From assembly GCF_004363305.1 (NCBI RefSeq), contig NZ_SNZA01000001.1, forward strand, positions 893,134 to 957,133: a stretch of DNA of 64,000 nucleotides, read 5' to 3'. The notes under the pieces are model-generated. The model was not told the origin of the DNA. It saw only the letters and a program-made list of their open reading frames with translations, and did no database searches. Every line of letters begins with the position of its first letter. Within the stretch, counting starts at the first letter, position 1. Of this stretch, positions 34,345 through 44,086 are shown piece by piece. Both the position numbers and the translations under genes were made by a program. Origin of the DNA: Marinomonas communis (GTDB lineage Bacteria; Pseudomonadota; Gammaproteobacteria; Pseudomonadales; Marinomonadaceae).

Positions 34345-34879
34345 GCTTAATTTTCTTTTTATGGTTAGCAAGAGAAGTGAAATTACGCCGTAGCCTTTGC
34401 CTAACCTACAACGTTGTAAATGCATTTAGCAAATTCAAAAGATAAAGCCATCATTGAATAATATGGAATTTGAAAGGCTAGCTGTTAGGCTATGCGGGTC
34501 ACTTGATATTGAGCTTTACTCAATATCAAAATATCATTGCTAATACTGTATACACTATGAATTGAGCGTTTCTAAGCTTATGGTACCACTTTGGATATAT
34601 CAGTTCCGCCTCTAAGGGCACTAGGCAATCATATGCGACATATGCAATTTAATTTTTCAAATCACTACAAGAGCTCCATTTAGACACTCTAATAACGTTA
34701 TTCAAATAAGCACGCATAACTATTGACTATTCTTGCAAGGGTGTTCATCCCTTTTTCCACACTCATTATTCGGGGAGGAAGCTGGGCGGTTACTCAAGCC
34801 CATTTGAGTTGAGAAAAACAAATTTCTTTTTGTGAAATCTGCACTAAGACTTAGTAAGGGACGAACAAAACAGGTACCT
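34345..34879. other. 535-nt intergenic region with palindromes
   Basis: This gap lies between the regulator start and the end of the amidohydrolase operon. It holds a 12-bp perfect palindrome TACAACGTTGTA (34407-34418), 63 nt before the regulator and possibly its operator. An 11-bp inverted repeat with a 5-nt spacer lies at 34503-34529 (TTGATATTGAG...CTCAATATCAA). A small hairpin (34792-34797 with 34804-34809) followed leftward by T-poor sequence, and a weak ACAAA/TTTGT stem with Ts near 34817-34833, might end the amidohydrolase operon. No credible small gene was found. Confidence 0.4.
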
Positions 34880-35905
34880 TTAACGTTCAGAGAAAGCCTT
34901 TAAAACTGCACCGAGGTTATCCCCTAAAACTGGCGAAATATAGCCTCCTTCTTGGACGATCAATGTTGGCAAGCCCAAGTCATCTACTCGCTTACCTATT
35001 TCTGCAAACCCCTCAGTCGTAATCCCCAATACTGCAAAAGGATCCTTTTCTGAAGCATCCAATCCTAATGCCAAAATAATGGCATCTGGAGCATAAGACT
35101 GAATCTGCTCTAGCGCTTGCTCTAGGACTGGCAGGTAATCTTTGTCGGTCGTGCCTTCTGGTACGGGATAGTTCAGATTGAACCCATAACCACTACCTTC
35201 ACCTCGCTCATGAGCATAGCCCCAGTAATGTGGGTAGCAATTTGCAGGATCTGCATGAATAGAAACCGTCAAGACATCACGACGATTCCAAAATACCGCT
35301 TGCGTGCCATTACCATGATGTAAATCTACATCTAAAATCGCTACGCGCGGATACGTTTCCAGTAAACGTTCAGCGGCAATAGCCGAGTTATTTAAGAAAC
35401 AGAATCCCGCGCCACCGTCAGGGTAAGCATGATGCCCTGGTGGTCGACAAACCGCATAAGCTGTTTTTGTCGTACCTTTTGCAATACTGTCCGCCGCACT
35501 AATCGCTGTCTGGGCCGATGCATAAACCCCCGACCAAGTACCCGGCCCTACTGGGCACGAGGTATCCATCAGGTGCCAGCCAACTTGGCCAACAACATCG
35601 CTAGGATAACTGGCGCTATACCTAACAGGGTGACTCTTAGGAATAATCTCTTCACTCGCATCCGGCAACTTTTTCCATTTCGGATAAATCGTCTGCAGGA
35701 AAGTTAGGTAATCTGGCGAATGGACTTTACTGATAAACGAAAAACCGTGGTCTTGAGTCTCTTCTATTTCAATGCCGAGTTCTGACAGTACATTACGAAA
35801 AATATCGCCTCGCTCAGGTACCTCACGAGCAGCAATCGGTTTACCATTTTTCATATAAAACTTAGGAAAGTGCTGGCTCTGATCTTGGTGATAAAATGCT
35901 TTCAT
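34880..35905 (-). CDS. Acetylpolyamine amidohydrolase-like (class II deacetylase fold)
   Basis: This 341-residue zinc hydrolase matches the length of bacterial acetylpolyamine amidohydrolases. Catalytic and metal residues appear in CRPPGHHAYPDGGAGFC, ILDVDLHHGNGTQ and LGLDASEKDP. An N-terminal insertion (~residues 15-30) resembles the loop that narrows the pocket in the Mycoplana enzyme. The SFPV-like SHPVRYSASYPSDVVGQVGWHL region is also typical. It should remove acetyl or other acyl groups from small amines such as N-acetylputrescine. An AAGGAG ribosome site precedes the ATG. It is the last gene of the ABC-importer operon. Confidence 0.85.
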   Translation of the reverse strand: MKAFYHQDQSQHFPKFYMKNGKPIAAREVPERGDIFRNVLSELGIEIEETQDHGFSFISKVHSPDYLTFLQTIYPKWKKLPDASEEIIPKSHPVRYSASYPSDVVGQVGWHLMDTSCPVGPGTWSGVYASAQTAISAADSIAKGTTKTAYAVCRPPGHHAYPDGGAGFCFLNNSAIAAERLLETYPRVAILDVDLHHGNGTQAVFWNRRDVLTVSIHADPANCYPHYWGYAHERGEGSGYGFNLNYPVPEGTTDKDYLPVLEQALEQIQSYAPDAIILALGLDASEKDPFAVLGITTEGFAEIGKRVDDLGLPTLIVQEGGYISPVLGDNLGAVLKAFSER

Positions 35906-35933
35906 CCGGTACTCCTTGATGAGTGTCAGCGCT

Positions 35934-37184
35934 CTAGTTAGCAGCGCGAAGAATAGTATTCAGCAACACATTACAGCCCTTTTCTAATTGCTCTGGGCTG
36001 GTGTATTCACATTCGTTATGGCTGAGTCCCTTTTCTGATGGCACAAATATCATCGCGGTGGGCGCCACTCGACTGACATAGACCGCATCGTGTCCTGCAC
36101 CACTCACCATGGAGTGAGGAGAAATCTCGGGATAAGAAATTTCACAGGCAGCCTGAATATTCGCCAAACAGTCTTTGTCGAATGGACATGGTGGTAGTGA
36201 CCAAGTTTCTTTGATAGTCACGTCTAAATTCAATTGAAAAGCCAATTGATGAATGCTTTCAAACGCTTTGGTTTGCAGTTCCTGCAATGCGTCACCACTA
36301 GCTTCGCGTAAATCTAACGAGAAATGGACTTCTCCTGGAGAAACATTAGTGGAGGCGTTAGGGATGCTTAACTCGCCAATGGTACAGCGACTATTTATGC
36401 CATTCTGCTCTGTCAGTTCAGTGAGGCGAGTGATCATTCTTGCTGTACCAACCAGGGCGTCATTACGTAAACCCATAGGGCTTGGACCTGCGTGACACGA
36501 AGTACCTTTGACTTGTACTTGGTACCATTTCATACCCAACACGCCTGTAACAATACCTAGATCAACACTTTTGTCTTCAAGCACAGGACCTTGTTCGATG
36601 TGTAGCTCGTAATACTGGTGAATATCGGAAAAGCCATCACTCATAACTTTGCTGTAGCCTAGGCGATCTAATTCATCACCAAAGCGAATGCCTTCGACAT
36701 CTTTTGTATTTAATACCTCAGCTAATTTAAACACTCCCGCAAAGGCCCCAGAACCCAACATAGCAGGCTTAAAGCGGGCGCCCTCCTCGTTCGTCCACAC
36801 AGCCACTTCAATCGGCCGAAGCGTTCGAATATTCTGGTCATGCAGGCTTCGCAACACTTCTAAGCCAGCCAAACAACCGTAGATGCCATCAAACTTACCG
36901 CCTGTTGGTTGGGTATCTAAGTGGCTACCAGTAACAATGGGGGCTAACTGGTTATCTCTTCCTTCAACGCGAAGGAAGAGATTACCTGCAGGGTCAATGC
37001 GAGATGTTGCGCCCACTTCTTTAGCCCATTCGATGAACAAATCACGCGCGGCTTTGTCTTTATCGGTTAATGCTAAACGATGGCAGCCACCGACTTTACT
37101 GTCCTTGGCATCGGTATGACCAATTTGCCCCATTGCCATAATAGAGTCCCACAGTCGACTCCCGTTACATTGCTCTACTTTCAT
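35934..37184 (-). CDS. M20-family carbamoylase / allantoate-amidohydrolase-type enzyme
   Basis: This 416-residue metal hydrolase of the N-carbamoyl-amino-acid, allantoate and beta-ureidopropionate class has metal-site motifs GSHLDTQPTGGKFDG, NEEGARF and HIEQGP, and a C-terminal SGAGHDAVY. The dimerisation domain sits between ~210 and 325. It hydrolyses carbamoyl or amide bonds on small molecules. An AGGGAGA ribosome site precedes the ATG, 11 nt after the dehydrogenase stop. Which family reaction it catalyses cannot be decided from sequence; context with an importer and an amide hydrolase favours nitrogen scavenging. Confidence 0.85.
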   Translation of the reverse strand: MKVEQCNGSRLWDSIMAMGQIGHTDAKDSKVGGCHRLALTDKDKAARDLFIEWAKEVGATSRIDPAGNLFLRVEGRDNQLAPIVTGSHLDTQPTGGKFDGIYGCLAGLEVLRSLHDQNIRTLRPIEVAVWTNEEGARFKPAMLGSGAFAGVFKLAEVLNTKDVEGIRFGDELDRLGYSKVMSDGFSDIHQYYELHIEQGPVLEDKSVDLGIVTGVLGMKWYQVQVKGTSCHAGPSPMGLRNDALVGTARMITRLTELTEQNGINSRCTIGELSIPNASTNVSPGEVHFSLDLREASGDALQELQTKAFESIHQLAFQLNLDVTIKETWSLPPCPFDKDCLANIQAACEISYPEISPHSMVSGAGHDAVYVSRVAPTAMIFVPSEKGLSHNECEYTSPEQLEKGCNVLLNTILRAAN

Positions 37185-37195
37185 ATTAATTCTCC

Positions 37196-38134
37196 CTAAT
37201 ATCCCGTACTTCTTGGCACTTCATTCTGCAAACGTTGCCCATCGATATAACGGAGATATTCATTAGTAATGTTTTTTACGGCCGCAATAGGACGCACATC
37301 GCTGGCATCATGGGGCGTAATAATGAGGTTAGGATGTTCCCAAAGAGAACTGGTGATCGGTAATGGCTCCTGTGCAAACACATCCAGTGAAGCACCACTT
37401 ATTAAGCCCATTTGCAACGCTTGTATTAAGTCAGACTCCACCAGATGGCCGCCTCGCCCAAGGTGAACGAGATAGCCATTAGGTTTAAGCTTTTGAAAAG
37501 TTTTAAGGTTAAGAATTCCGTGTGTTTCGTCGGTCAATGGCAACACGCAAATCAGTACTTCGGTTCTAGATAAAAATGCTGACAACTCCTCTGAGCCACA
37601 AAACACAGAGATATTAGAGTCTTTCAAAGGCTTATTAGTTTTCCGCCATCCTGCTACAGAAAAACCTAAGTGATCTAGGTCTTTGGCGATTCGTTCGCCC
37701 ATAAAACCCATCCCCAAAACACCAACTGACACTTCAGATGGAGCTCGCATAGGTTGACGTTGCCAGACTTTGTTTGCCTGCTGCTCGCGATACAAAGGGA
37801 AATTACGTTGATGATTGAGCACATGCCATATGGCGAATGTGCTCATGATAGCAGCCTGTTGATCATCTCGGTTGCGGCAGACTTTGACATGTTCAGGTAG
37901 ACTTGGGCAGGCCAAAATACTGTCAACCCCAGCAGCGACAGAAGCCACGACTTTGATATTTGGGTATCGCTCAAAGAAATCATCTTCAGGGAACCACAAT
38001 AAAGCGAAAGTGATGCTAAGCGGATCATGAACTTCATGACTTAGAAATACCTTAAGTTCATTTTGCTGCGCTGCAAAACACTCTGCATAGGGCGTCATAT
38101 CGAGGTAACTACTGTGTAAAATGCCACACTCCAT
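37196..38134 (-). CDS. D-2-hydroxyacid dehydrogenase, GhrA-like
   Basis: This 312-residue oxidoreductase matches glyoxylate/hydroxypyruvate reductase A. The nucleotide motif is GVLGMGFMGERIAKDL (~138-152). The active-site Arg lies in LGRGGHLVESDL, and the acid-base pair is contributed by FAQEPLP and a His in TPHDASD. The N-terminus (FALLWFPEDDFFERYPNIKVVASVAAGVDS) is characteristic. Its ATG shares one base with the ATPase stop (TAATG), implying coupled translation. It may reduce glyoxylate released by the upstream hydrolases or oxidise a hydroxyacid; direction is unknown. Confidence 0.85.
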   Translation of the reverse strand: MECGILHSSYLDMTPYAECFAAQQNELKVFLSHEVHDPLSITFALLWFPEDDFFERYPNIKVVASVAAGVDSILACPSLPEHVKVCRNRDDQQAAIMSTFAIWHVLNHQRNFPLYREQQANKVWQRQPMRAPSEVSVGVLGMGFMGERIAKDLDHLGFSVAGWRKTNKPLKDSNISVFCGSEELSAFLSRTEVLICVLPLTDETHGILNLKTFQKLKPNGYLVHLGRGGHLVESDLIQALQMGLISGASLDVFAQEPLPITSSLWEHPNLIITPHDASDVRPIAAVKNITNEYLRYIDGQRLQNEVPRSTGY

Positions 38135-39783
38135 TACGCATACGCCTTTTCTAATGTTTTAGCATGCCCAGTAGTTTTGCCTGAGCGCCAGTCAGCCCCT
38201 GGAATTGAAGCTATTAGGCTTTTGGTGTAATCGTGACGCGGTTGTTCAAATACTTGTTTGGTGACTCCCGCTTCAACAATGCGGCCTTTTTGCATCACAA
38301 TCACGCGATCACACACTTGCGCCGCTACACGAAGGTCGTGGACCACAAAGAGAACAGCGAGATTGAGGCGCTGCTTTAACTGCTCAATAAGATCCAAGAT
38401 CTGCGCTTGTACTGATACATCCAGGGCGGAAATCGCCTCATCAGCTACCAAGATCTCTGGATCATGGGCTAACGCTCGGGCAATACCGACACGTTGACGC
38501 TGACCGCCTGAAAACTCGTGCGGATAACGGTCAAGTGCCGTAGCAGGCAGCTCAACCAAGGCCAAGAGCTCTGCTGCCTTTTGCATGGCTTGGGCCACAG
38601 GCATACCTTGAGCAATAGGGCCATCAGCAATGATTTGACCTATGGTCTTACGAGGATTCAGCGACGCAAATGGATCTTGAAACACCATTTGAATACGCTT
38701 TCTAAAGGGCGCTAGTGCTTTTGCATCAAGTGCTTGAATAGGATCATCACCTAATAAAATCTCACCACTGTCCGATTCCAATAATCGAACGACGCAACGA
38801 CTTACAGTCGATTTTCCCGATCCTGATTCACCAACTAATCCAAGTGTTTCGCCACGATGAAGTTCGAATGAAACGTCATCTGCCGCTTTTACAATCCTTG
38901 GTTTAGAAAACCAACCGCCACCAGTACTATAGGTCTTACATAACTGATTGACCGTTAATACCGGAGCAGATTCAGCTAACAATGGGCGCTCAGGAGCAAC
39001 AAGCGGTGGCACTGCGGAGATCAATTTCTTGGTATAGCTATGTTGTGGATTGTTTAGAACCGCTTCACGTTCTCCCAACTCGACCATTTGTCCTTTTTCC
39101 ATCACCACAACACGATCAGCAATCTCTGCAACAACACCAAAATCGTGGGTAATAAACATCACCGCAGTGTTATGCTTTTCTTGCAGCTCTTTGATCAGTT
39201 TTAAAATTTGTGCTTGGGTGGTGACATCCAAAGCCGTTGTCGGCTCATCTGCGATTAAGATTGAAGGCTCTAATGCCAAAGCCATTGCAATCATGACACG
39301 CTGACGCTGACCACCCGATAACTGGTGCGGGTAAGCGCTCATCATTTTCTCTGGATCCGGTAAGCCAACGTCTTTTAAGAGTGATAAGGTACGCTCGTGA
39401 CGCTGCTTTTTACTTAACTCAGTATGAATTAAAAAAACTTCACCAATCTGATCCGCCACTCGCATCAATGGGTTCAACGCGGTCATTGGTTCTTGAAAAA
39501 TCATACTGATGCGATTCCCACGAATTTTCCGAGCACGATGCTCTTCTAATGACACCAAATCGTAACCATCAAAAGTGATCGCCCCTGTTTCCACTTGAAT
39601 GGCTTTTGGGAGTAGACCCATGATGGCATTGGCAGTCATGGACTTACCCGAACCAGACTCACCGACCACACATAGAATCTCACCTGGCATTAACTCGTAA
39701 TTCACATTTGTGATAGCAAACTCACGATCTGCACCTTTGGGTAAACGAATACTTAAATTTTCAACTTTTAGTAGTGGCTTCAT
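38134..39783 (-). CDS. Fused oligopeptide-type ABC ATPase (DppD-DppF)
   Basis: This 549-residue protein carries two full ATP-binding domains. Domain 1 has GESGSGKSM (~40), LSGGQRQRVMIAMAL and ILIADEPTTALD. Domain 2 has GESGSGKST (~315), FSGGQRQRVGIARAL and ILVADEAISALD, in which the usual catalytic Glu-Pro is Glu-Ala. Such fusions replace the separate DppD and DppF subunits. It lies 1 nt from the DppC-like gene and overlaps the dehydrogenase gene by 1 nt. It powers import of the ligand bound by the adjacent binding protein. Confidence 0.93.
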   Translation of the reverse strand: MKPLLKVENLSIRLPKGADREFAITNVNYELMPGEILCVVGESGSGKSMTANAIMGLLPKAIQVETGAITFDGYDLVSLEEHRARKIRGNRISMIFQEPMTALNPLMRVADQIGEVFLIHTELSKKQRHERTLSLLKDVGLPDPEKMMSAYPHQLSGGQRQRVMIAMALALEPSILIADEPTTALDVTTQAQILKLIKELQEKHNTAVMFITHDFGVVAEIADRVVVMEKGQMVELGEREAVLNNPQHSYTKKLISAVPPLVAPERPLLAESAPVLTVNQLCKTYSTGGGWFSKPRIVKAADDVSFELHRGETLGLVGESGSGKSTVSRCVVRLLESDSGEILLGDDPIQALDAKALAPFRKRIQMVFQDPFASLNPRKTIGQIIADGPIAQGMPVAQAMQKAAELLALVELPATALDRYPHEFSGGQRQRVGIARALAHDPEILVADEAISALDVSVQAQILDLIEQLKQRLNLAVLFVVHDLRVAAQVCDRVIVMQKGRIVEAGVTKQVFEQPRHDYTKSLIASIPGADWRSGKTTGHAKTLEKAYA

Positions 39784-39784
39784 A

Positions 39785-40624
39785 TTAATGCTCCCGTTTA
39801 CCGGACAGTTTTGGGTTTAAGGCCTCATTTAAGCCTTCACCTAAAAGGTTCAGCGCTAATACCGTGACAGCAATTGCTACACCGGGGATAAAGCTCAACC
39901 ACCATGCTTGGCGAATCACTGTTTTCGCTGCACCAATCATGTAACCCCACGACATGATTTCTGGGTCTCCCAGCCCTAAAAAGGACAGAGATGACTCTAG
40001 AAGAATCGCTGTCGCCACCATTAAAGAAGCCAGCACAATAATTGGCGACAGACTGTTTGGAAGGATTTCTTTTAAAATGATATTACGATGGGATTGACCA
40101 TTGAGTTTCGCTGCTAGCACATACTCTTGATTTCGAAGTGCTAAGAACTCACCACGCACCAATCGAGCCACTGGCGGCCAACTCACGATGGCTATGGCAC
40201 CTGTGATCGAATAAACACTTGGTTCAAAGATAGCGACTAAGACAACTGCCAACGCAAAACTTGGTACCGTTTGAAACACTTCGGTAAAACGCATTAGGAT
40301 TTCATCGACCCAACCACCGAAATACCCCGCATAAGCACCTAGTGGAATGCCGATAAGCAAAGCAATAACGGTCGACACTAAGCCCACTAACAGAGAAATA
40401 CGCGCACCGTAAATCAGCCCCGCCAGTACATCACGCCCTAGAGTATCGGTACCGAGTAAGAAACGATCGTTAGCAAACGGAGGAATAAACGGACGCTGTA
40501 CCATCTTCCACGGACTGCCGTCGTATAACATTGGGCCAAAAATCGCGATGAGGCTCAGTAACAACAGCACAGCAAAACCAAACATAGCTACTTTATTTTG
40601 AGTTAATGCTCTAATTACGTTCAT
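39785..40624 (-). CDS. Oligopeptide-type ABC permease (DppC-like)
   Basis: This 279-residue inner-membrane subunit has about six helices and begins with the family-typical VAMFGFAVLLLLSLIAIFGP. LGTDTLGRDVLAGLIYGARISL is the conserved DppC segment, and the ATPase-coupling EAA-like loop is around EYVLAAKLNGQSHRNIILKE. It overlaps the DppB-like gene by 4 nt (ATGA). It pairs with that subunit to form the channel. Confidence 0.92.
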   Translation of the reverse strand: MNVIRALTQNKVAMFGFAVLLLLSLIAIFGPMLYDGSPWKMVQRPFIPPFANDRFLLGTDTLGRDVLAGLIYGARISLLVGLVSTVIALLIGIPLGAYAGYFGGWVDEILMRFTEVFQTVPSFALAVVLVAIFEPSVYSITGAIAIVSWPPVARLVRGEFLALRNQEYVLAAKLNGQSHRNIILKEILPNSLSPIIVLASLMVATAILLESSLSFLGLGDPEIMSWGYMIGAAKTVIRQAWWLSFIPGVAIAVTVLALNLLGEGLNEALNPKLSGKREH

Positions 40625-41604
40625 TTTGATAGCTCGATTCGTGGATCAACTACGCAGTAGATAACGTCAGTGATCAGGTTAAAGAGAACCACCATGGCAG
40701 AGGAAATAAAAAACACGCCCAGTAGCAAGTTGTAATCACGCTGGAATAAAGCCTCGAACATCAAGCGACCGATACCAGGCCAAGCGAACACGGTCTCAGT
40801 GAGCACCGCGCCACCAATTAATTGGCCAGCTTGAAGCCCTGCTAGTGTCACCACTGGCAGTAAGGCATTGCGTAATACATGGCGATAAGTCACACGATTC
40901 GGTGTCATACCTTTCGCAATGGCGGTTTTCACAAAATCCATACGCGTGGTTTCGATCATTGAAGCACGAGTCATACGTGCATACACCGCGGTAAAAAACA
41001 GCCCTAAAGTGGCCGCAGGAAGAATCAAATGGGTCATAATATCGATAAATCGATCGAAACCCGTCAGATTTGCGCCAACGGTTTCCATACCAAAACTCGG
41101 TAGCCAATTGAGATAAACCGAGAAAAATAGTGCTGCCATCATGGCAAGCCAAAACAAAGGCGTTGCGTAAAAGATCAAGGCTGCAACGGTAATGAAGGAA
41201 TCAGCCCATTGTTTATGCTTTTGTGCGGCCACCACTCCTGCCAATACACCGATCAACAACGACAATAAAAATGCCGCCCCAGTGAGTAACAGGGTTGCAG
41301 GCATACGATCCATAATCAGGTCAAAAACCGGCATCTGCTGACGATAAGTGATACCCATATCGAACTGCACCAAATTGCTGATATAGACCCATAGCTGGTA
41401 ATACAAAGGCTGATCCAAACCAAATTGCTCGCGCAACTGTTGTAAAAAAAGCTCATCGGTTGCCCCTGCCTCCCCTGCCATGACCTTGGCTGGATCTCCC
41501 GGAGCTGCCCGGATTAAAAAGAAGTTGAAGACTGCAATGACCAACAGAACGATCGCGCCCTTTATCAGTCGCCCACCTATGTACATGAGAGTCTGTATAC
41601 TCAT
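40621..41604 (-). CDS. Oligopeptide-type ABC permease (DppB-like)
   Basis: This 327-residue permease begins with one helix (GAIVLLVIAVFNFFLIRAAPGD) and the conserved PGDPAKVMAG segment. About six helices and the coupling loop DFVKTAIAKGMTPNRVTYRHVLRNALLP follow. The end GVFFISSAMVVLFNLITDVIYCVVDPRI is typical. It starts 54 nt after the binding-protein stop and overlaps the next gene. Confidence 0.92.
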   Translation of the reverse strand: MSIQTLMYIGGRLIKGAIVLLVIAVFNFFLIRAAPGDPAKVMAGEAGATDELFLQQLREQFGLDQPLYYQLWVYISNLVQFDMGITYRQQMPVFDLIMDRMPATLLLTGAAFLLSLLIGVLAGVVAAQKHKQWADSFITVAALIFYATPLFWLAMMAALFFSVYLNWLPSFGMETVGANLTGFDRFIDIMTHLILPAATLGLFFTAVYARMTRASMIETTRMDFVKTAIAKGMTPNRVTYRHVLRNALLPVVTLAGLQAGQLIGGAVLTETVFAWPGIGRLMFEALFQRDYNLLLGVFFISSAMVVLFNLITDVIYCVVDPRIELSK

Positions 41605-41658
41605 CGTTTCACCCCACCGTTAAAACTGAGGGAAGCAATAGCCTCCCTCATGTTTGTC

Positions 41659-43206
41659 TTACTGTTTAATCCAAGCCGTACCAAATGCATCGTTAATACC
41701 AATGCCTGAGTCGATTAGGTTTTGGACTTTGCAGTTGTAGATGGTTGGAAATTCAAGCTCCATTAACCATGCCACAGGCACGTCTTCGACCAGCTTATTT
41801 TGGATCTTGCTGTACAGTTCTTGGCGCTTTTCATCAGGAAACGCAGTCGCCGCTGCATCGAACCACTGATCGATTTCAGCATTGCTGTAACCTTCGGCAT
41901 TATTCCAAGGGGAGCCTTTTGCAATATTGCTAGAGATGTAGTTTCGCGCCACACCTAAAGCGGGGTCGCCATATTGATAGAGGTAAGTGAAAGAAATGTC
42001 GTAGTCCCAGTCAGAGACTTTTTGGTTCCAACCTGCGACATCGGTAGACTCGATCTTGGCATTAATGCCCACTTCTTCGAGGTTTTGTTTGATGACTTCA
42101 GTCCAGCGTTGCCAGGTTTCTCCGTATGGCATCGGTAAGATACGCACAGGCTCTCCGTTATAACCCATAGCTTTTAACAGCTGTTTCGCTTTGTCTGGGT
42201 TGTATTCGTAGGCAGGCAAGTCAGCGTCGTAAAATTTTGTCTTCGATCCAACAGGACTGTTGGCTACTTTACCGTAGCCGTTCCACAGTACATCTTTGGC
42301 AAATTCTCGATCCATGGCATACATAACAGCCTGACGGAAACGAACGTCTGCTGTCGGTCCTTGTCGATTATTCAACCAAAGCCACGCATGAGGTGAGAAA
42401 AACTCCCAACCATCTGTCGTCACACAGGTATTATCAAGCTCGGTTAGGCGCGGCACGTCAAAATTTTCTACTGAGCCTCCTGGCAGTACATCTATCTTAC
42501 CAGTTTCAAACGCCACCGCTCGCGAAGCGGCATCAGGAATCACATGCCAATAAACATCATCCAAATGTGGCAGACCTTGAACATGGTAGTTTTCATTTTT
42601 TTCAAGATGGATATAGGAACCCTTTTGCCACTCAGCAAATTTGAACGGTCCAGTGCCGATTGGATGATGGTTCGCAGGGTTAGTTTTGTAATCTGTGCCT
42701 TCGTAAATATGTTTTGGCAGCATAGGTGTTGTGCCGACTTCAAACAAACGAATGAATGGGCCAAAGGATTCTTTTAATTGAAACACCACCGTATAGTCGT
42801 CAGTGGCTTCTATGCTCTCCACATGAGCAAGAGAAGTACGTAAGCGAGCATTTGTTTCACGTAAAAGCTTATCGATCGAAAATACAACATCTGCAGAAGT
42901 GAAAGGCTGGCCATCATGCCAAGTGACACCCTCTTTAAGATGGAAGGTCCACGTTTTACCATCATCCGAACTTTCCCAAGAAGTCGCTAACAGCGGATGA
43001 GGATTTAAGTCCTGATCGTAGCGCATTAACCCTTCAAAAATATTGCCACCAACCTGCTGCGTCGTAGCATTTGAATACATACCTATCATCAAGCTTGGTG
43101 GTTCAGGCTGTACAACAACATTGATTGTGCCACCCTCTTCAGCAGCATAAATAGGTGTTATTAGCGGAACGCAGGCAACAAGAGCCCCCATGAAGATCTT
43201 TTTCAT
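41659..43206 (-). CDS. Peptide/opine-type ABC substrate-binding protein (DppA/SBP_bac_5 class)
   Basis: This 515-residue secreted protein has a signal peptide ending near ITPIYA. Features of family 5 binding proteins are present: NVVVQPEPPSLMIGMYSNATT, LATSWESSDDGKTWTFHLKEGVTWHDGQPFTSADVVFS, GTGPFKF and RFRQAVMYAMDR. These bind di- or oligopeptides, opines, nickel chelates or related amides. A GAGGAAA ribosome site precedes the ATG. It is highly expressed-looking as the second gene of the operon. The ligand is unknown; neighbours suggest an acylated or carbamoylated amine. Confidence 0.9.
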   Translation of the reverse strand: MKKIFMGALVACVPLITPIYAAEEGGTINVVVQPEPPSLMIGMYSNATTQQVGGNIFEGLMRYDQDLNPHPLLATSWESSDDGKTWTFHLKEGVTWHDGQPFTSADVVFSIDKLLRETNARLRTSLAHVESIEATDDYTVVFQLKESFGPFIRLFEVGTTPMLPKHIYEGTDYKTNPANHHPIGTGPFKFAEWQKGSYIHLEKNENYHVQGLPHLDDVYWHVIPDAASRAVAFETGKIDVLPGGSVENFDVPRLTELDNTCVTTDGWEFFSPHAWLWLNNRQGPTADVRFRQAVMYAMDREFAKDVLWNGYGKVANSPVGSKTKFYDADLPAYEYNPDKAKQLLKAMGYNGEPVRILPMPYGETWQRWTEVIKQNLEEVGINAKIESTDVAGWNQKVSDWDYDISFTYLYQYGDPALGVARNYISSNIAKGSPWNNAEGYSNAEIDQWFDAAATAFPDEKRQELYSKIQNKLVEDVPVAWLMELEFPTIYNCKVQNLIDSGIGINDAFGTAWIKQ

Positions 43207-43282
43207 GTCATTTTCCTCGGTTCAAAGGTTTTTAATGGTTATTTAAGTGTTCTTTTGTGATCTGTTGACTAACAGTGAGACA

Positions 43283-43299
43283 AGTAGCACAAGGCTACT
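43283..43299 (-). other. Small hairpin over the aldolase stop codon
   Basis: A 6-bp inverted repeat (43283-43288 with 43294-43299, 5-nt loop) overlaps the stop codon of the class II aldolase gene in front of the 88-nt gap to the binding-protein gene. It may stabilise an mRNA end or tune expression. Confidence 0.3.
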
Positions 43300-44086
43300 C
43301 TTTATAAGTGGGAGAGACTTTTTCAAGTAGGCGCAGATAGGCCAACCATTCAGCATGAAAGCCACCGCGCTGACTAATCTCCGCAAAATGCTTATATTGT
43401 TGGTAGGTTAATTCGCAGACATCACTATCAATCGGCTGTACCGGTTGCCCACTTGCCAACACTGACATTTGCACCTTACATACGCGCTCTAGGTTGTACA
43501 TTAGAGTAAAGGCTTCACCGACATTTTCACCCATAGTCATTAGACCATGGTTATCAAGAATCAGAGTCTTATTTTCTGGGCCAACGTCTTTGACTAAACG
43601 CTCGCGTTCTTCGAGATTTAACGCAATACCTTCGTATTTATGGCGCGAAACACCATGATAGAACTGAAGTGCCCATTGATTTAGTGGAAGGATGCCTGTT
43701 TGCATTGAAGAAACAGCCACACCTGCAACAGTATGGGTATGAAGGGCGCACTTCACATCATGTCGGGCACCATGAATAGCGGAATGAATAGTAAAACCTG
43801 CTGGGTTAGCGCCCATATCACATGGGTCATCAATAATGGTTCCATCCAGATCAATTGTTACCAACTCACTAGCTTTCACTTCACCGAAGCGTGTTCCATA
43901 TGGGTTAATCAAGAAATGCTCATTATCACCCGGTACACGTGCAGAGATGTGAGTATAAATACTGTCACTCATTTGAAAGTGTTCTATCAGATGATACGCT
44001 GCGGCTAAATCCACCCGCACACGCTCTTGTTCCGATAAATTTGGGTAGGTATCTCTTACAAAATCGTAATCAGTTTGACTGCTCAT
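43295..44086 (-). CDS. Class II aldolase/adducin-family protein
   Basis: This 263-residue protein has the zinc-site motif of class II aldolases: HTHTVAGVAVSS (two His) plus a later His in LILDNHGLMTMGE. The DSIYTHISARVPG and FLINPYGTRFGEV segments match the adducin-like subgroup, whose members decarboxylate, cleave or isomerise small hydroxy compounds. It is the first gene of the leftward operon, 342 nt after the LysR gene. No aldolase substrate can be deduced; products could feed the GhrA-like dehydrogenase. Confidence 0.88.
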   Translation of the reverse strand: MSSQTDYDFVRDTYPNLSEQERVRVDLAAAYHLIEHFQMSDSIYTHISARVPGDNEHFLINPYGTRFGEVKASELVTIDLDGTIIDDPCDMGANPAGFTIHSAIHGARHDVKCALHTHTVAGVAVSSMQTGILPLNQWALQFYHGVSRHKYEGIALNLEERERLVKDVGPENKTLILDNHGLMTMGENVGEAFTLMYNLERVCKVQMSVLASGQPVQPIDSDVCELTYQQYKHFAEISQRGGFHAEWLAYLRLLEKVSPTYKE

